The notes: generated by a model from the sequence alone, not told the origin. A DNA stretch of 64,000 nucleotides from Clostridiales bacterium (GCA_015055965.1 SVHG01000001.1:124001-188000); one strand, 5' to 3'. Positions 44,602-52,672 are shown, numbered from the stretch's first letter. Numbers and translations are program-made.

Positions 44602-45259
44602 TTTCTTGCACTCTCCTATAATGCGTTATGTATCGGCGTAAAAATTTAGCTTTGTCCTCTTTTTCATCAAACAAGGATTGCTGTTTTTTAGTTTGTTTTT
44701 CTTCTTCGTTCATTTTAAGTAAATGGGCAAAGGTATAATCTTGCCGTTGCATTTGAAATCCCGTTATAAACGCCCACTCTGAAAACACGATTGGCTCATC
44801 AGTTTCGTTACCATTTTCATCAACACAATTAAGTGTTAAGGCATTACCACATACAATATTCTTGGTTAGAATAAACTTAACGGCTTCGCGCGTTTGGTCA
44901 TTACAATCTTTTTTGCAAACGGCTTTATATTCTTTATCCCATAATTTGAAAAGCCTATCACGGCAAGCAAGCACGTTGTCTTGCATAATATCTACGCCGT
45001 AAACACTGCTTATAGCAAGTACGGCGTTTTTTTCGTAATCAAGCGTAGATTTTTTGTATTTACGTTTAACCACTTCAAGCTTACGCGTAAGAATTTCCGC
45101 TAAAAAATTACCATCACCACAGGCAGGCTCCAAAAAACGGCTATCTATGCGCTCTGTTTCATCTTTAACAAGATCACACATTGCCTTAACTTCCCTTTCA
45201 TTTGTAAAAACTTCACCGTATTCGCGGATGCGTTGTTTTGATTTAGTTTGCGTATTCAT
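44594..45259 (-). CDS. Methylase-like subunit lacking the catalytic NPPY motif
   Basis: 221 residues. It has a methyltransferase motif I, FLEPACGDG (42-50), and the usual following helix, but no NPPY/DPPY motif is visible. Thus it may bind SAM but probably does not methylate alone; it could pair with the 513-residue methylase as a split enzyme. A helical C-terminus rich in Lys/Glu follows (KQTKKQQSLFDEKEDKAKFLRRYITHYRR). Start: ATG 45259 lies 6 nt after TATAAT, with TTGACA 17 nt further up, so the message is leaderless. Confidence 0.8.
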   Translation of the reverse strand: MNTQTKSKQRIREYGEVFTNEREVKAMCDLVKDETERIDSRFLEPACGDGNFLAEILTRKLEVVKRKYKKSTLDYEKNAVLAISSVYGVDIMQDNVLACRDRLFKLWDKEYKAVCKKDCNDQTREAVKFILTKNIVCGNALTLNCVDENGNETDEPIVFSEWAFITGFQMQRQDYTFAHLLKMNEEEKQTKKQQSLFDEKEDKAKFLRRYITHYRRVQENE

Positions 45260-45326
45260 ACATATATTATATGTGTTTTACACATATTTGTCAATGTGCG
45301 TTGCACATTTTTGGTAAAATAACACT
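45259..45326. promoter_or_regulatory. Divergent control region of the restriction island
   Basis: Minus strand: consensus TTGACA (45289-45294), 17 nt, TATAAT (45266-45271), then 6 nt and the methylase-like ATG. Plus strand: TAAAAT (45315-45320), 6 nt, ATG of the Xre gene, without a good -35. Three palindromes cover the region: ACATATA-T-TATATGT (45260-45274), ATATGTG-TTTTA-CACATAT (45269-45287) and TGTGC-GT-TGCACA (45295-45307). These are good operators for the Xre protein, which would repress the methylase promoter and could regulate its own. Confidence 0.75.
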
Positions 45327-45545
45327 ATGGAATTCGGAAAAAATTTTAAAAACTGTAGAAAAGAAGTAGGTCTTTCACAAAAAGAAGTAGCAAAACAACT
45401 TGGCTTAAATCAGTCTAGCGTTAGTGATTGGGAAAACGATATTTCGCGCCCTGATTATGAAACACTTTTTAAACTTTGCCAAATTTATAACGTTTCGCTA
45501 TATCAATTGCTTGGGATTAACGAATATACCTTTCAAGAAGAATAG
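45327..45545 (+). CDS. Xre-family helix-turn-helix regulator
   Basis: 72 residues, a complete HTH: MEFGKNFKNCRKEVGLSQKEVAKQLGLNQSSVSDWEN... The recognition helix is QSSVSDWENDISRP. It is divergent from the restriction genes and probably controls their timing, like controller (C) proteins. The ATG lies 6 nt after TAAAAT with no Shine-Dalgarno sequence. After the stop at 45545, an open stretch in another frame continues the usual Xre tail (see next feature), so the gene may be frameshifted. Confidence 0.85.
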   Translation: MEFGKNFKNCRKEVGLSQKEVAKQLGLNQSSVSDWENDISRPDYETLFKLCQIYNVSLYQLLGINEYTFQEE

Positions 45546-45642
45546 CTATATTCTTTTGAGTCAACAAGAAAAATTTTTGATATATAGATTTAGAAAGTTA
45601 TCCTCTAAAAAACAAAAAGATTTAATTAATTTATTACAATAA
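45546..45642 (+). pseudogene. Out-of-frame tail of the Xre gene
   Basis: In the +1 frame the sequence encodes ILLSQQEKFLIYRFRKLSSKKQKDLINLL, a typical C-terminal helix pair of Xre regulators (LSxxEKxLIxxFRKLSxxxQ). A one-base indel near 45540 would join it to the HTH. It may be a mutation, an assembly error or a programmed shift. Confidence 0.6.
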
Positions 45643-45647
45643 CAAAA

Positions 45648-45722
45648 AGCACCTGCTATTTTTAGCAAGTGCTTCTTATTATTAAACGAAAACCCGTTGG
45701 CTTGTTGATACCAACGGGTTTA
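45648..45722. terminator. Two consecutive hairpin terminators
   Basis: AAGCACcTGCTA / TAGCAaGTGCTT (45648-45674) and AAACCCGTTGG / CCAACGGGTTT (45690-45721) end the convergent Xre and leucine-rich repeat genes. Confidence 0.85.
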
Positions 45723-45742
45723 TTTTTAACTTTTAAAAGTGA

Positions 45743-47062
45743 TTAGCCTTGATAACCCCAAACCACCTTGCAGTTGGAATAATTCCAATCCCTTTCCCAA
45801 CCATTAGGAGCGGTTTGCGCTTCTGCATATATCGTTAATTTATTACAAATGTAAAATGCGGAATTGCCAAGTTCTTGATCGGTGGCGGGAATTATTACCT
45901 TAACTAATGAGGTACAGCAAGAAAAAGCGGCTTCGCCAATTGCAGTAACCCCTTGCGGTATAATAATTTCTTTAACCTTGTTACATTTTACGAATGAGTG
46001 ACTGCCTATTTTATTTAATGTGTTAGGTAAAGTAATTGAGGTTGCGCTTTCACAATAAGCAAAGGCAAAATCTTCTACCGTAGTAACACCGCTTGGAATT
46101 GCTATGCTAGAAAGCTTTTTACAATTAAAGAAGGCGTAAGGAGCGATTGCGTTTACGGTTGAAGGAATAACGGCGGTTACAAGCTTTATACAGTTATAGA
46201 AGCATTCTTCGCCGATTGAAGTAACACCTTCCGGAATAGTTACGCTTTGAAGAGAGGCACAGTCACGGAATAAAAAGTCATTTAACTCAGTAACGCCCTG
46301 CGGTACGGTTGCCGTTAATAAAGAACTACATTTTGAAAATGCGCCTTCGCCAATATCGTTTACGCCGTTGGGGATATTAAGCTCTGCAATAGCGTAACAG
46401 CTTGCTAACGCGTAAGAACCAATCGAGGTAAGCGTTGAAGGAAGATCTATAGCGGTAAGCGCCTTACATTTGTATAAAGCGTAATTGCCCAAACGGTTTA
46501 AATTTTTAGGCAACGTTATACTTTCTAACGAACCACAACCACTAAAAGACCAATCTTCTAACGCAGTAATAGACTCCGGAATAACAACGGATTTTAAAGC
46601 TTCGCAATTGCTAAACGCCATTTTACCGATTGAATTAACTGTGCTTGGAATTGTTATATCTACAAGCGAAACACAATTACAAAACGCGCCTTCGCTTATA
46701 ACCTCAAGCGAAGAAGGAAGCTCTACCTTTTCTAGTAAAGAACAGCCCTCAAACGCCTTATCTGCTATTTCGCGCACGTTTGAACCAACCGTAACGCCGG
46801 TTAGCTTTGAATTATTTAAAAATGCGCCCTTTTCTATTTTTACAACGGGAAGACCTTCGTAAAGGTCGGGAATAACGAGCTCTGATTCTCTTTTTAATCC
46901 GCCTATACCCGTTACGGCGTATCCTTCTTTAAAAGAGATCAACTTGTAGCTTAACGTGTTTTTTGATAAATCTTTAACCGATTCATTTCCCGCACAACCT
47001 GCAAAAGCAGAAAGTACAAGCAATAAAGAAAGGGCAAGTAACAGTAAGTTTTTTCTTTTCAT
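45743..47062 (-). CDS. BspA-type leucine-rich repeat lipoprotein
   Basis: About 439 residues. The lipoprotein signal KRKNLLLLALSLLLVLSAFAGC anchors it outside the membrane. About a dozen 22-24-residue LRR_5 units (CxxLxxVxIPxxVTxIGxxAFxxC) follow, then a closing motif WERDWNYSNCKVVWGY. BspA-like proteins bind host or bacterial surface partners in gut and oral bacteria. ATG 47062 follows AAGGAGT; an upstream in-frame ATG at 47077 lacks one. The gene is next to the barnase-type lipoprotein; both are membrane-anchored surface proteins. Confidence 0.92.
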   Translation of the reverse strand: MKRKNLLLLALSLLLVLSAFAGCAGNESVKDLSKNTLSYKLISFKEGYAVTGIGGLKRESELVIPDLYEGLPVVKIEKGAFLNNSKLTGVTVGSNVREIADKAFEGCSLLEKVELPSSLEVISEGAFCNCVSLVDITIPSTVNSIGKMAFSNCEALKSVVIPESITALEDWSFSGCGSLESITLPKNLNRLGNYALYKCKALTAIDLPSTLTSIGSYALASCYAIAELNIPNGVNDIGEGAFSKCSSLLTATVPQGVTELNDFLFRDCASLQSVTIPEGVTSIGEECFYNCIKLVTAVIPSTVNAIAPYAFFNCKKLSSIAIPSGVTTVEDFAFAYCESATSITLPNTLNKIGSHSFVKCNKVKEIIIPQGVTAIGEAAFSCCTSLVKVIIPATDQELGNSAFYICNKLTIYAEAQTAPNGWERDWNYSNCKVVWGYQG

Positions 47063-47090
47063 AATACTCCTTATCATATATAAACTAGCT

Positions 47091-47106
47091 ATTAATCGCG
47101 TTATAG
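47091..47106 (-). repeat. Copy of the dispersed CTATAG motif
   Basis: Minus-oriented CTATAACGCGATTAAT sits in the 59-bp gap between the RNase-type and leucine-rich lipoprotein genes, 16 nt beyond the former's stop. Confidence 0.6.
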
Positions 47107-47121
47107 CGCGACTTTTGATTA

Positions 47122-48468
47122 TTAACAGTAAAAATTTGCGTTGTAGTTAGATAAATAATTCGCAAAGATATTAATGGGCGTATTTTCGCCGTAATTTCCA
47201 AAATATTCAAAGTTATAAAGAGCAACTTCTACGTAAGAGGTGGGATTATAATCATATTTACTTGAAAGAGCTCCACCGCCGGTAATATTACCGAAGATTT
47301 CACCCCAACCGTTGTAATAGTTTAAATACTCTTGAAAATCGTTATAGTGATTATAGGTATAGAATAAATATTTTTCTGAAGGATTGGTAATATCTACGCT
47401 ACCGTCGTATCTGGAATAAACTATACGCGCAGCGCCCCTTGTAATATAGCTTCCGTTATTGTAAACTGCAACGTCGTAATTGCCGGCAGTAGTTCCGGTA
47501 GTTCCAATATCAAGCTCGTAATAACGATAGCTTCCACCGCATCCGCTGATGTTTGGTAAAACCGGCTCATAAGGATAGCGTGAGGTGTCCCCGCTAAAGC
47601 TACTATGATTAACTCTTAAATAAACGCCCCACTCACTTTGCGTGGGCTTCGTTTTTTTACTTTCGGTATAATTTACAGGAACGTCGTTAAAGGCAAAGAT
47701 GTAAGCAGCAACCTCTTCTAAGGTTACGTACGCGCCACCTTTATATATTTCCTTAACTACTATTCCGTTTTTATCTACAACGTAATAAGTGCTTTTATCT
47801 GAAGAATAGCGCGCGTTACTGTTTTTCAAGTACAAATCCCCCTCTATAGGTCGATTATCTGCTATTGTAGGCTCTTGATCCTGCTCTGCAATAGAGCCTG
47901 ACATTAAGTAATATTTACTTCTTAAAAGAGCGTCTGCACTATTTTTTGCAGGTGTATAATTTGCGTAAAATTCGCTTTCACTTACCGTTGCGTAATAGCT
48001 TTCTAAATCTTCGTCTTCTACTACGGTTACGGTAATTTTATCACTTTTTTCGCCTAAAACAATTTCAACCTCGCACTTACCTTCCTTTAAAGCGGTAAGC
48101 TTATAATCGTAAGAAATACTAACGCAATCGTTTTGAGCGCGAAATCTAACGCCACCACCGTAATCGCCAACGATTTCCCATTCTAACGTTATAAATTCGC
48201 CAACGGCAAGCTCTACGTTTTCAGTTATAAAGAATACAAAATATTCTTCTTGCGTTGAAGAGCTATCGCTTAAGTCCTCACTAGAGCTATCTTCTAACGA
48301 AGAGCTATCTTTTAAATCTTCACTAGTTGAAGAATTTTGCTCTTCCGTAATGCTTGAAGAATTGCTTGAGTTAGACGAGCTACTATCTACCCTTCCCTTA
48401 GGAGTGCACGCCGTCATGCAAGAGCAATATATTATAATTGCAATAAAAACACTAAATAACCTTTTCAT
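47122..48468 (-). CDS. Lipoprotein with Ig-like and barnase-type ribonuclease domains
   Basis: 448 residues. Lipobox Cys21 (CMTAC), a Ser/Asp/Glu-rich linker (28-75), an Ig-like BIG2-type domain (80-150), then a region from about 245 to 385 that matches the barnase/RNase N1 family: VAAYIFAFNDVPVNYTESK resembles barnase VADYLQTYHKLPDNYITKSE. The catalytic residues have counterparts: Glu318 (YYELDIG), Arg344 and Arg348 (RGAARIVYS, spaced as barnase R83/R87), His374 (YNHYNDF, as H102). The protein is probably an outside-anchored RNase for nutrient RNA or competition. No barstar-like inhibitor gene is adjacent. The dispersed motif occurs inside the gene at 47844-47862 (residues 201-211). Confidence 0.75.
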   Translation of the reverse strand: MKRLFSVFIAIIIYCSCMTACTPKGRVDSSSSNSSNSSSITEEQNSSTSEDLKDSSSLEDSSSEDLSDSSSTQEEYFVFFITENVELAVGEFITLEWEIVGDYGGGVRFRAQNDCVSISYDYKLTALKEGKCEVEIVLGEKSDKITVTVVEDEDLESYYATVSESEFYANYTPAKNSADALLRSKYYLMSGSIAEQDQEPTIADNRPIEGDLYLKNSNARYSSDKSTYYVVDKNGIVVKEIYKGGAYVTLEEVAAYIFAFNDVPVNYTESKKTKPTQSEWGVYLRVNHSSFSGDTSRYPYEPVLPNISGCGGSYRYYELDIGTTGTTAGNYDVAVYNNGSYITRGAARIVYSRYDGSVDITNPSEKYLFYTYNHYNDFQEYLNYYNGWGEIFGNITGGGALSSKYDYNPTSYVEVALYNFEYFGNYGENTPINIFANYLSNYNANFYC

Positions 48469-48591
48469 TTTAATCCTTCGTTGATAGATAGCCTTTTATT
48501 TTTATTATTTATTATTACTATTATATTTTAATATAATTTCAATTTTTTTTCAACCTTTTTAAGCCAAATATGAATAATACTTATTCCCACC

Positions 48592-48619
48592 TTGATTTAT
48601 TTAAAAATTATGATATAAT
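48592..48619 (+). promoter_or_regulatory. Promoter of the metallophosphoesterase gene
   Basis: TTGATT (48592-48597), 16-nt spacer, extended TGATATAAT (-10 box 48614-48619). Confidence 0.6.
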
Positions 48620-48674
48620 ATTAGCGTACACAAATTTTTACACAGTCAACTAATAAAAGGCAAGGAAACGAAAA

Positions 48675-49193
48675 GTGAAAATAATTATTGCATCCGATCT
48701 ACACGGCTCTTTTTATTACGTAAGCAAGCTAATTGAGCAGTTTAATACTCTTAATGCAGATAAGCTAATTTTACTAGGGGATATTTTATACCACGGTCCA
48801 AGAAACGACCTTCCAAGAGATTATAACCCCAAAAAGGTTATAGGCTTGCTTAATTCCCTTAAAGATAAAATAGTTTGCGTTCGCGGTAACTGTGATGCAG
48901 AAGTGGATTCAATGGTACTTGAATTTTCCTTGCTTACCCCTAACCGCATAATAAAGATAGATGGCAAGACTTGGCATTTAACGCACGGACATAAATATAA
49001 CCAAAATAACCCAAAGCCAACGGTTAAGACGGGCGAAATACTTTTATTCGGCCATTCACATATCCCCTTTGACGGTGAAATAAACGGAGCGCGTTATTTA
49101 AACCCCGGCTCTGTATCTATTCCAAAGCAAAATAGCAAGCATTCCTTTATTTTATATAAAGACGGAGAATTCATCTTTAAAAGCTTAGATTAA
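48675..49193 (+). CDS. YfcE-type metallophosphoesterase
   Basis: 172 residues with GTG start after AAGGAAACG. All metal-site motifs of the calcineurin-like fold are present: DLHGSFYYV, GDILYHGPRND, RGNCDAEVD, THGHKYN and GHSHIPF. YfcE members hydrolyse phosphodiesters in vitro; the natural substrate is uncertain. A terminator at 49244-49272 (stem ATACGCCCAAGG / CCTTGGGCGTAT) follows. Confidence 0.9.
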   Translation: MKIIIASDLHGSFYYVSKLIEQFNTLNADKLILLGDILYHGPRNDLPRDYNPKKVIGLLNSLKDKIVCVRGNCDAEVDSMVLEFSLLTPNRIIKIDGKTWHLTHGHKYNQNNPKPTVKTGEILLFGHSHIPFDGEINGARYLNPGSVSIPKQNSKHSFILYKDGEFIFKSLD

Positions 49194-49243
49194 AAAACGA
49201 TTAATCAAGGTTACTTTAACAACTAAATTTTTAACGCTAAAAA

Positions 49244-49272
49244 ATACGCCCAAGGTTTTTCCTTGGGCGTAT
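49244..49272. terminator. Terminator between the phosphoesterase and small gene
   Basis: 12-bp stem ATACGCCCAAGG / CCTTGGGCGTAT with a 5-nt loop, A run before and T-rich after; bidirectional. Confidence 0.9.
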
Positions 49273-49291
49273 AAAATTATATGCTTTTTTA

Positions 49292-49480
49292 TTACCAATC
49301 TTGTTTGATATTAGTTTTAACGTCGTCATAATAATCAAAGTAACGGCGTTTAAAATCCTCCCTTTCACGCTTTTTTTGCGCGGGAGTTTTAGGGGTTGGC
49401 TTAAATGGCTTTTTTACTTCCGTATTGCAAGTATCATTCCCATTTTCTGCGCCATTTACGGTTGTTTTTTGTTCTTCCAT
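49292..49480 (-). CDS. Small charged protein, unknown
   Basis: 62 residues starting MEEQKTTVNGAENG with a Pro/Lys-rich middle (KPFKPTPKTPAQKK) and an aromatic, basic C-terminus. No family recognised. ATG 49480 follows ACGGAGA. It lies just after rpmF. Confidence 0.65.
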   Translation of the reverse strand: MEEQKTTVNGAENGNDTCNTEVKKPFKPTPKTPAQKKREREDFKRRYFDYYDDVKTNIKQDW

Positions 49481-49553
49481 ATAAAATCTCCGTAAAAACA
49501 ATTAGGCGAATTGCATTGCAATCCGCCACGAAAAAAAGCAAAATTATTCTTTA

Positions 49554-49745
49554 TTAGTTGTTTTCTTCGTTGTGTTCTACAACTGCTTTGCCGTTATAGT
49601 AACCGCAGTGGGGGCAAACCTTATGTGCTTGTTTGCTTTCGTGGCACTGAGGGCATTCAACAAGCGTGGGCATAGTAGCCTTGTAGTTGCTTGCAAATCT
49701 CTTATTTCCTCTCTGTTTAGAAACCTTTCTCTTGGGAACTGCCAT
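49554..49745 (-). CDS. rpmF: 50S ribosomal protein L32
   Basis: 63 residues. It starts AVPKRKVSKQRGNKRFASNYK and has the zinc ribbon CPQC...CPHCGYYNGK. It lies 27 bp after the DUF177 gene, the classic arrangement. Confidence 0.96.
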   Translation of the reverse strand: MAVPKRKVSKQRGNKRFASNYKATMPTLVECPQCHESKQAHKVCPHCGYYNGKAVVEHNEENN

Positions 49746-49772
49746 TTGTATACACCTCTCTTTTGATTATTT

Positions 49773-50219
49773 TTAATTATTACCGTGACCGCAATCAGTT
49801 TGGTTAAGGTTAGCGCCGCATACGGGGCATAAGCCTTTACAGTCTTCTTTACAGTAGATTACAGTCGGCTGACTAATGATTATTGCTTCGTTTACGCACG
49901 AAGTTAAATCAACTTTTCCGCTTTTATATAAGTAAGCATCCTCTTCTTCATAGAGGCTGAACTTTACCGAAAAGGAATGATTTACTACCTCTTCCGCATG
50001 CTCTAAGCATCTTGAACAGCTACAAGAAATACGGTAGGATAAATCTATATCCGCATAAACGTCCTTCCCGTCTAAGCTAACGAACGCGTTAACTGCAACT
50101 AAGCCTTCAAACTTAGCTTCCGGTAGGGATATAATAAGCTCTTCCGGGGCTGAATATTCAAAAGAAAATTCGGCGCTAAGAAGACCTTCCTGTTTCATTT
50201 TTAAAAGATCAATAATCAT
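49773..50219 (-). CDS. DUF177 (YceD) family protein
   Basis: About 148 residues, upstream of rpmF as in most bacteria; members help 23S rRNA maturation. Motifs: CSCSRCLEHAEE and the metal-binding pair YCKEDCKGLCPVCGANL. I choose ATG 50219 (MIIDLLKMKQEG) because the promoter occupies the longer frame's upstream codons. No strong ribosome binding site is visible. Confidence 0.88.
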   Translation of the reverse strand: MIIDLLKMKQEGLLSAEFSFEYSAPEELIISLPEAKFEGLVAVNAFVSLDGKDVYADIDLSYRISCSCSRCLEHAEEVVNHSFSVKFSLYEEEDAYLYKSGKVDLTSCVNEAIIISQPTVIYCKEDCKGLCPVCGANLNQTDCGHGNN

Positions 50220-50254
50220 AGCAAAATGACACAACCATTCGTCGTGCGGGTTCA

Positions 50255-50283
50255 ATTATACAGTAAATTAACTTATATGTCAA
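50255..50283 (-). promoter_or_regulatory. Consensus promoter of the DUF177-rpmF operon
   Basis: Minus strand TTGACA (50278-50283), 17-nt spacer, TATAAT (50255-50260). Confidence 0.8.
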
Positions 50284-50345
50284 ACAATTTTGAGCAAATT
50301 AACGGAATTTTGCACCTGTTTTATGCAAAATTCCGCCATATTTTA

Positions 50346-51551
50346 CTATTTTACGCTTTTTGCTAGCTCTGCAGTATCTCTTGCGATAACAAGTTCTTCG
50401 TTGGTGGGAATAATAAGAACTTTAACTCTGCTACCTTCACCTGTGATATCGCAAATACCGCTAGTAGGATGAGCGTTCTTTTCCTCGTCAATTACAACGC
50501 CCATGTATTCAAGCTCGCTTGCAACCATGTGTCTTACGTACGCGTCGTGTTCGCCAATACCTGCGGTAAATACGATACAGTCAACACCGCCCATAGCAGC
50601 AGCGTAAGAGCCAACGTATTTCTTGCAAGAATAGCCGAATATTTCGAGAGCTAAAGCAGCGCGGTGATTACCTTCGCTTGCAGCGCTTGATAAATCTCTG
50701 AAGTCGCTTGATACTCCGCTTACACCGCTAACGCCTGACTTCTTATTACAAATGGTAATAAGCTCTGAAATACCAACGTTAAGCTTACCTGCAAGGTATT
50801 CTAAAATAGCGGGGTCTATATCGCCACATCTGGTACCCATGGGAACACCGCCAAGGGGGGTGAAGCTCATAGAGGTATCAACGCACTTACCGTTCTTAAC
50901 GGCAGCAATAGAAGAACCGTTACCAAGGTGACAGGTAATAACCTTAAAGCCGTTTTCGGGGTTTACGCCAAGATATTTAGCAGCTTCGCCGGATACGAAA
51001 CGGTGGCTAGTGCCGTGGAAGCCGTATCTACGAATCTTGTAATCGGTATAATATTCATAAGGAAGCGCAAAGATAAACGCCTTTTCGGGCATGGTTGCGT
51101 GGAAAGCGTTATCAAAGGTTGCTACCATGGGAACGTTGGGCATAATTGCCTTGCACGCGTTAACACCCATAATATTTGCAGGTTGATGAAGGGGCGCAAA
51201 TTCAATATTGCTTGCGCAAACGTCCATAACCTCGTCGTCAATTAAAACTGAACAGTCGTAAGCTCCGCCGCTGTGAACTATTCTATGACCTACAGCGTCA
51301 ATTTCATCCATAGACTTGATTGCGCCGTGGTTTTCATCTACTAAAGCAGCTAAGGTAAGCTCTATAGCAGCCTTATGGTCCGGCATGGGAGAAGTAATGG
51401 TAACCTCCTTGCCGTTTGCTTTATGCTTTAAGAAAGATCCTTCTAAGCCTATTCTTTCACAACCGCCCTTTGCAATTGCCTGTTCGGTTGCCATATCAAT
51501 AAGCTGATATTTTAGTGAAGAGCTACCTGCGTTGATAACTAATACTTTCAT
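50346..51551 (-). CDS. ackA: Acetate kinase
   Basis: Converts acetyl phosphate plus ADP to acetate plus ATP, the energy-yielding step of acetate fermentation. About 401 residues with NAGSSSLKYQ, the FHATMPEKAF loop, RRYGFHGTSHRFV (catalytic His/Arg region) and CHLGNGSSIAA. ATG 51551 follows AAGGAG; the longer in-frame start is rejected. It follows pta by 34 bp, forming the standard operon. Confidence 0.97.
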   Translation of the reverse strand: MKVLVINAGSSSLKYQLIDMATEQAIAKGGCERIGLEGSFLKHKANGKEVTITSPMPDHKAAIELTLAALVDENHGAIKSMDEIDAVGHRIVHSGGAYDCSVLIDDEVMDVCASNIEFAPLHQPANIMGVNACKAIMPNVPMVATFDNAFHATMPEKAFIFALPYEYYTDYKIRRYGFHGTSHRFVSGEAAKYLGVNPENGFKVITCHLGNGSSIAAVKNGKCVDTSMSFTPLGGVPMGTRCGDIDPAILEYLAGKLNVGISELITICNKKSGVSGVSGVSSDFRDLSSAASEGNHRAALALEIFGYSCKKYVGSYAAAMGGVDCIVFTAGIGEHDAYVRHMVASELEYMGVVIDEEKNAHPTSGICDITGEGSRVKVLIIPTNEELVIARDTAELAKSVK

Positions 51552-51585
51552 TTTATATATCTCCTTTTTTTGCAAATTATAATGA

Positions 51586-52581
51586 TTACTGAGCTTGAAG
51601 AGCGGTTAAAGCTACCGTTAGCACGATATCTTCTGCCTTACAACCTCTTGACAAGTCGTTCATGGGCTTTGCAAAGCCTTGACAAACAGGACCTACTGCC
51701 ATAAAGCCGCCAAGACGTTCTGCAATTTTGTAACCGATATTACCAGCATCTAAGTCAGGGAAAATAAGAACGTTTGCTTGACCTGCAACGGGTGAATTGG
51801 GCGCTTTTGACTTAGCAACTGAAGGAACGATTGCAGCGTCAAACTGGAGCTCGCCGTCTATGTTTAATTCGGGAGCGATTTCGTGAGCCTTAGCAACAGC
51901 TGCTGATACCTTGTTTACGTCGTCGTGCTTTGCGCTTCCCTTGCTAGAGAAAGAAAGCATTGCTACCTTAGGATCTAAGCCGGCAAGAGCCTTTGCGTTT
52001 CTTGCTGCAGATACTGCGATAAAGGCAAGCTTATCTGAATCGGGATTAGGTTCTAATCCGCAGTCAGAGAAGATGAACGCGCCGTCCTTACAGTATTGAT
52101 TGCCTTGTTCGGGAGCAATCATAAGGAAAAAGCTTGATACAAGGGGAACACCGGGCGCGGTTTTAATAATTTGTAAACCGGGACGAAGGGTGTTTGCTGT
52201 TGAGTGGCATGCGCCTGATACTAAACCGTCTACGTCGCCTGCTTTTAACATTAAAGTACCAAAGTAAGTGCTTTCGCTTGCCGTTTCAAGCGCTTGCTCC
52301 ATAGTCATACCCTTAGACTTGCGAAGCTCGTATAAAAGCTCTGCGTATTCTTTTAGCTTGGGGCTGGTTTTGGGGTTAACGATTTGAATACCGGTAAGAT
52401 CAACGCCGGGGTTTTCTGCCTTGATTTGCTCTTCGTCGCCAAGTAAAACGATTTTAGCAATCTTACGGCTTACGATTTCAGAAGCAGCGGTAACCACTCT
52501 TTTATCCTCGCCTTCGGTTAAAACCACGGTTTTGTTAAGCGCTGATGCATTTGCAACTAATTTGTTAATAAGTTCAGACAT
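51586..52581 (-). CDS. pta: Phosphate acetyltransferase
   Basis: Makes acetyl phosphate from acetyl-CoA. 331 residues, the short Pta form without the N-terminal regulatory domain. Motifs VLTEGEDKRVV, GDVDGLVSGACHSTANTLRPGLQII and FPDLDAGNIGYKIAERLGG are typical. AAGGAG precedes the ATG, and ackA follows. Confidence 0.97.
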   Translation of the reverse strand: MSELINKLVANASALNKTVVLTEGEDKRVVTAASEIVSRKIAKIVLLGDEEQIKAENPGVDLTGIQIVNPKTSPKLKEYAELLYELRKSKGMTMEQALETASESTYFGTLMLKAGDVDGLVSGACHSTANTLRPGLQIIKTAPGVPLVSSFFLMIAPEQGNQYCKDGAFIFSDCGLEPNPDSDKLAFIAVSAARNAKALAGLDPKVAMLSFSSKGSAKHDDVNKVSAAVAKAHEIAPELNIDGELQFDAAIVPSVAKSKAPNSPVAGQANVLIFPDLDAGNIGYKIAERLGGFMAVGPVCQGFAKPMNDLSRGCKAEDIVLTVALTALQAQ

Positions 52582-52643
52582 AACTTTCTCCTTATTCCTT
52601 GTAAAAAGTTGAATTTTTTTACGTTTTGTTGTATTATTGTTAC

Positions 52644-52672
52644 GGTAAGTAAAACTCCGTTTACACTAACCG
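52644..52672. promoter_or_regulatory. Imperfect palindrome between pta and tmcAL
   Basis: GGTaAGTaaAAC and GTTtACaCTaACC form an imperfect inverted repeat in the divergent gap. It could bind a regulator of the acetate genes; no family is suggested. Confidence 0.35.
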
